A stretch of 6,798 nucleotides of DNA from Chitinophagales bacterium. Its GTDB lineage: Bacteria; Bacteroidota; Bacteroidia; Chitinophagales; CAIODY01. Under the pieces are notes generated by a model. It was given only the letters and a program-made list of their open reading frames with translations, made no database searches and was not told the DNA's origin. The translations under genes and the position numbers were made by a program. Within the stretch, counting starts at the first letter, position 1, and each line of letters begins with the position of its first letter. The stretch is taken from assembly GCA_023251415.1 (NCBI GenBank), contig JAHEYX010000012.1:12663-19460 (forward strand), read 5' to 3'. This document shows, piece after piece, positions 5,392-6,798 of the stretch.

Positions 5392-6798
5392 ATGAAAAAA
5401 CAACTACTTACCATTTTCTTACTGGTTTTTTTAGGTTTAGCTGTTAAGCAAAGCAAAGCACAATATGTAACTATTCCGGATCCGGCATTTGTCAATTGGT
5501 TAACGAATAATTACGGCTTTGCCATGAATGGAAATGATTTGGATACGAGTTTAATTTATTATGTAACATCTTGGACAATTAGTGATCCATCTATTACTGA
5601 TTTATCTGGAATTGAAAATGTTACTGGTCTCCAATCTTTAACAATTAATTGTGCTAGTTTAACTGCTATTTACAATTTTCCACCCAACTTAACTACTTTA
5701 ATTTGTTCGAATAATGCTTTATTTTCAACTCTCGGACCTATGCCTAATTCACTACTGGACCTAGAAATTGAAAATTGTGCATTTACAAATGTTCCTTCCC
5801 TTCCTCCTAATTTACAAACGTTAAAAATAGGAGATAATGTACTTTCAAATTTAAATGGTCTTCCTAATTCTTTAACAATCTTAAATTGTTATAATGATAA
5901 TTTAACCTCCCTACCAACATTACCACCTAATCTACAAAGTTTATCTTGTTTTTCGAATAATTTAGCAGGTGGTTTACCTACCTTACCAAATACGCTTGTG
6001 GGTTTAGGATGCCAATATTGCAATTTAACTTCCTTGCCAGCATTACCCAATAGTATTGCGAATTTAGATATTTCCAATAATTCAATTAGTGGATTTCTAC
6101 CAATACCAACAAGTATTATAAATTTAAATTGTTCCTACAATCAAATTACCGGAATTGGTCCATTGCCTGCTTCCATTCAAAATCTAAATGTGGAAAACAA
6201 CCTAATTACCACATTACCTTCTTTTGTTCAATCTAATCCTCCTTCATTTCTTAGTATCAAATGTTTTAATAATTTAATTTCTTCCTTACCAGAATTGCCA
6301 ACCTCTTTGACAACTCTTGACGTACGTAACTGTTCAAATTTATACTGCTTACCTGATTTAAAAAATATTACCACCCTTTTAGCAGGAGCTCCAATTTCTT
6401 GTATTCCAAATCGTGCAAATTTGAATGGAACATGGTTAACTTATCCATTATGCGATGTATTTAACACGCATAATTGTAATTTTTATTGGAATATGTCGGG
6501 AACTGTTTTTACCGATTTAAATAATGATAGTATTTACAATCCTTCAGATGGAGTGATTGCTGGAGCTAAAATTAACTTGTTTAATAATGGAAATTTAGTT
6601 CAACAAGTTATTACACGAGCAAATGGAGAATATACTTTTAATGTAAACTCCTATGATACTTTTACTTATTCAATTGATACGACTAACTTACCTTTTAATT
6701 TGATTCGACCTACTTCCAATATTCAATCAAGTATAATCTCTGCAGCAGATTCAACAGATACAGACATGAATTTCGCCTTGAAATGCAATCCAATTTAT
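5392..6798 (+). CDS. Secreted LPX-type leucine-rich-repeat protein, 3' end outside window
   Basis: The frame is open for 469 codons and still open at the window edge, so the gene is partial. Residues 1-23 are a signal peptide (MKKQ, hydrophobic core, cut at SKA|Q). Residues 24-78 open with YVTIPDPAFVNWLTNNYG, a start often seen in Bacteroidota repeat proteins. Residues 79-343 hold about thirteen leucine-rich repeats of 20-21 residues with the pattern LPxLPxSLxxLxCxxNxLxx, close to the LPX class known from YopM and IpaH proteins, although here the chain is exported. Residues 369 to about 424 (SGTVFTDLNNDSIYNPSDG, then an ANGEYTFNV turn) resemble an SdrD B-like Ig domain, a stalk module of surface proteins. 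A T9SS sorting domain past the edge is likely but unseen. The gene is visibly more A+T-rich than its neighbours. Role unknown; surface adhesion or binding is an inference from the domain types. Confidence 0.85.
   Translation, partial: MKKQLLTIFLLVFLGLAVKQSKAQYVTIPDPAFVNWLTNNYGFAMNGNDLDTSLIYYVTSWTISDPSITDLSGIENVTGLQSLTINCASLTAIYNFPPNLTTLICSNNALFSTLGPMPNSLLDLEIENCAFTNVPSLPPNLQTLKIGDNVLSNLNGLPNSLTILNCYNDNLTSLPTLPPNLQSLSCFSNNLAGGLPTLPNTLVGLGCQYCNLTSLPALPNSIANLDISNNSISGFLPIPTSIINLNCSYNQITGIGPLPASIQNLNVENNLITTLPSFVQSNPPSFLSIKCFNNLISSLPELPTSLTTLDVRNCSNLYCLPDLKNITTLLAGAPISCIPNRANLNGTWLTYPLCDVFNTHNCNFYWNMSGTVFTDLNNDSIYNPSDGVIAGAKINLFNNGNLVQQVITRANGEYTFNVNSYDTFTYSIDTTNLPFNLIRPTSNIQSSIISAADSTDTDMNFALKCNPIY
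5626..6420 (+). repeat. Array of about 13 leucine-rich-repeat units
   Basis: Coding repeats of 60-63 bases, each giving 20-21 residues. Clear units include PNLQTLKIGDNVLSNLNGLP (residues 139-158), NSLTILNCYNDNLTSLPTLP, PNLQSLSCFSNNLAGGLPTLP shortened by one at its end in some copies, NTLVGLGCQYCNLTSLPALP, NSIANLDISNNSISGFLPIP and TSIINLNCSYNQITGIGPLP. DNA identity between copies is low outside codons for Leu, Asn and Pro, so this is an old protein repeat, not a recent tandem duplication. The first and last units are degenerate. Confidence 0.85.

Noticed and set aside
5889..6077. Minus-strand frame of 62 codons with internally repeated GKxGKxVKL phrases
   Set aside because: The periodicity is the reverse-strand image of the leucine-rich repeats; the plus-strand frame has a signal peptide and runs more than 1,400 bases.
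5626..6420. Regular 60-63-base periodicity that could suggest a CRISPR array or tandem DNA repeat
   Set aside because: No identical direct repeats alternate with unique spacers; the period is explained by the coding repeats.

Overview
The window looks like chromosomal DNA from a member of the Bacteroidota. The evidence is a short secreted protein with a type IX secretion (T9SS) type A sorting domain containing the YPNP motif, a solitary FtsE-type ATPase with no ftsX beside it, start codons without Shine-Dalgarno sequences, and promoter-like sequences of the Bacteroidota form TAnnTTTG. Base composition is moderately A+T-rich, most strongly in the last gene. No order or genus can be fixed from this sequence.

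Layout. Bases 1-127 hold no gene that I can support. On the minus strand follow thiG (128-895), thiE (899-1549) and a 126-residue T9SS-sorted secreted protein (1579-1959). A 111-base divergent spacer leads to a plus-strand ftsE-like ATPase (2071-2838). Its stop overlaps by 6 bases the end of the convergent gmhA gene (2833-3417, minus). A 154-base divergent spacer separates gmhA from a plus-strand secreted, probably outer-membrane beta-barrel protein (3572-4246). That gene converges, with a 16-base gap, on a minus-strand GHMP sugar kinase of the heptose-7-phosphate kinase type (4263-5279). A 112-base divergent spacer then precedes a plus-strand leucine-rich-repeat protein (from 5392) that is still open at the window edge.

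How the genes fit together. ThiE and ThiG belong to thiamine phosphate synthesis and are probably co-transcribed. A perfect TACCTTTG box lies just ahead of thiE and moves its likely start to the ATG at 1549. GmhA and the GHMP kinase are consecutive steps (sedoheptulose 7-phosphate to D-glycero-D-manno-heptose 7-phosphate to the 1,7-bisphosphate) of the route that normally leads to GDP-activated D,D-heptose for surface glycans. Three secreted or envelope proteins sit around them, so the right two thirds of the window has a cell-surface theme.

I see no mobile element, CRISPR array, tRNA, rRNA or riboswitch, and no clearly new multi-gene system. The points most worth a second look are the CTD-only secreted protein, the LPX-type repeat protein at the edge, the split heptose genes, and the palindromes in two leader regions.
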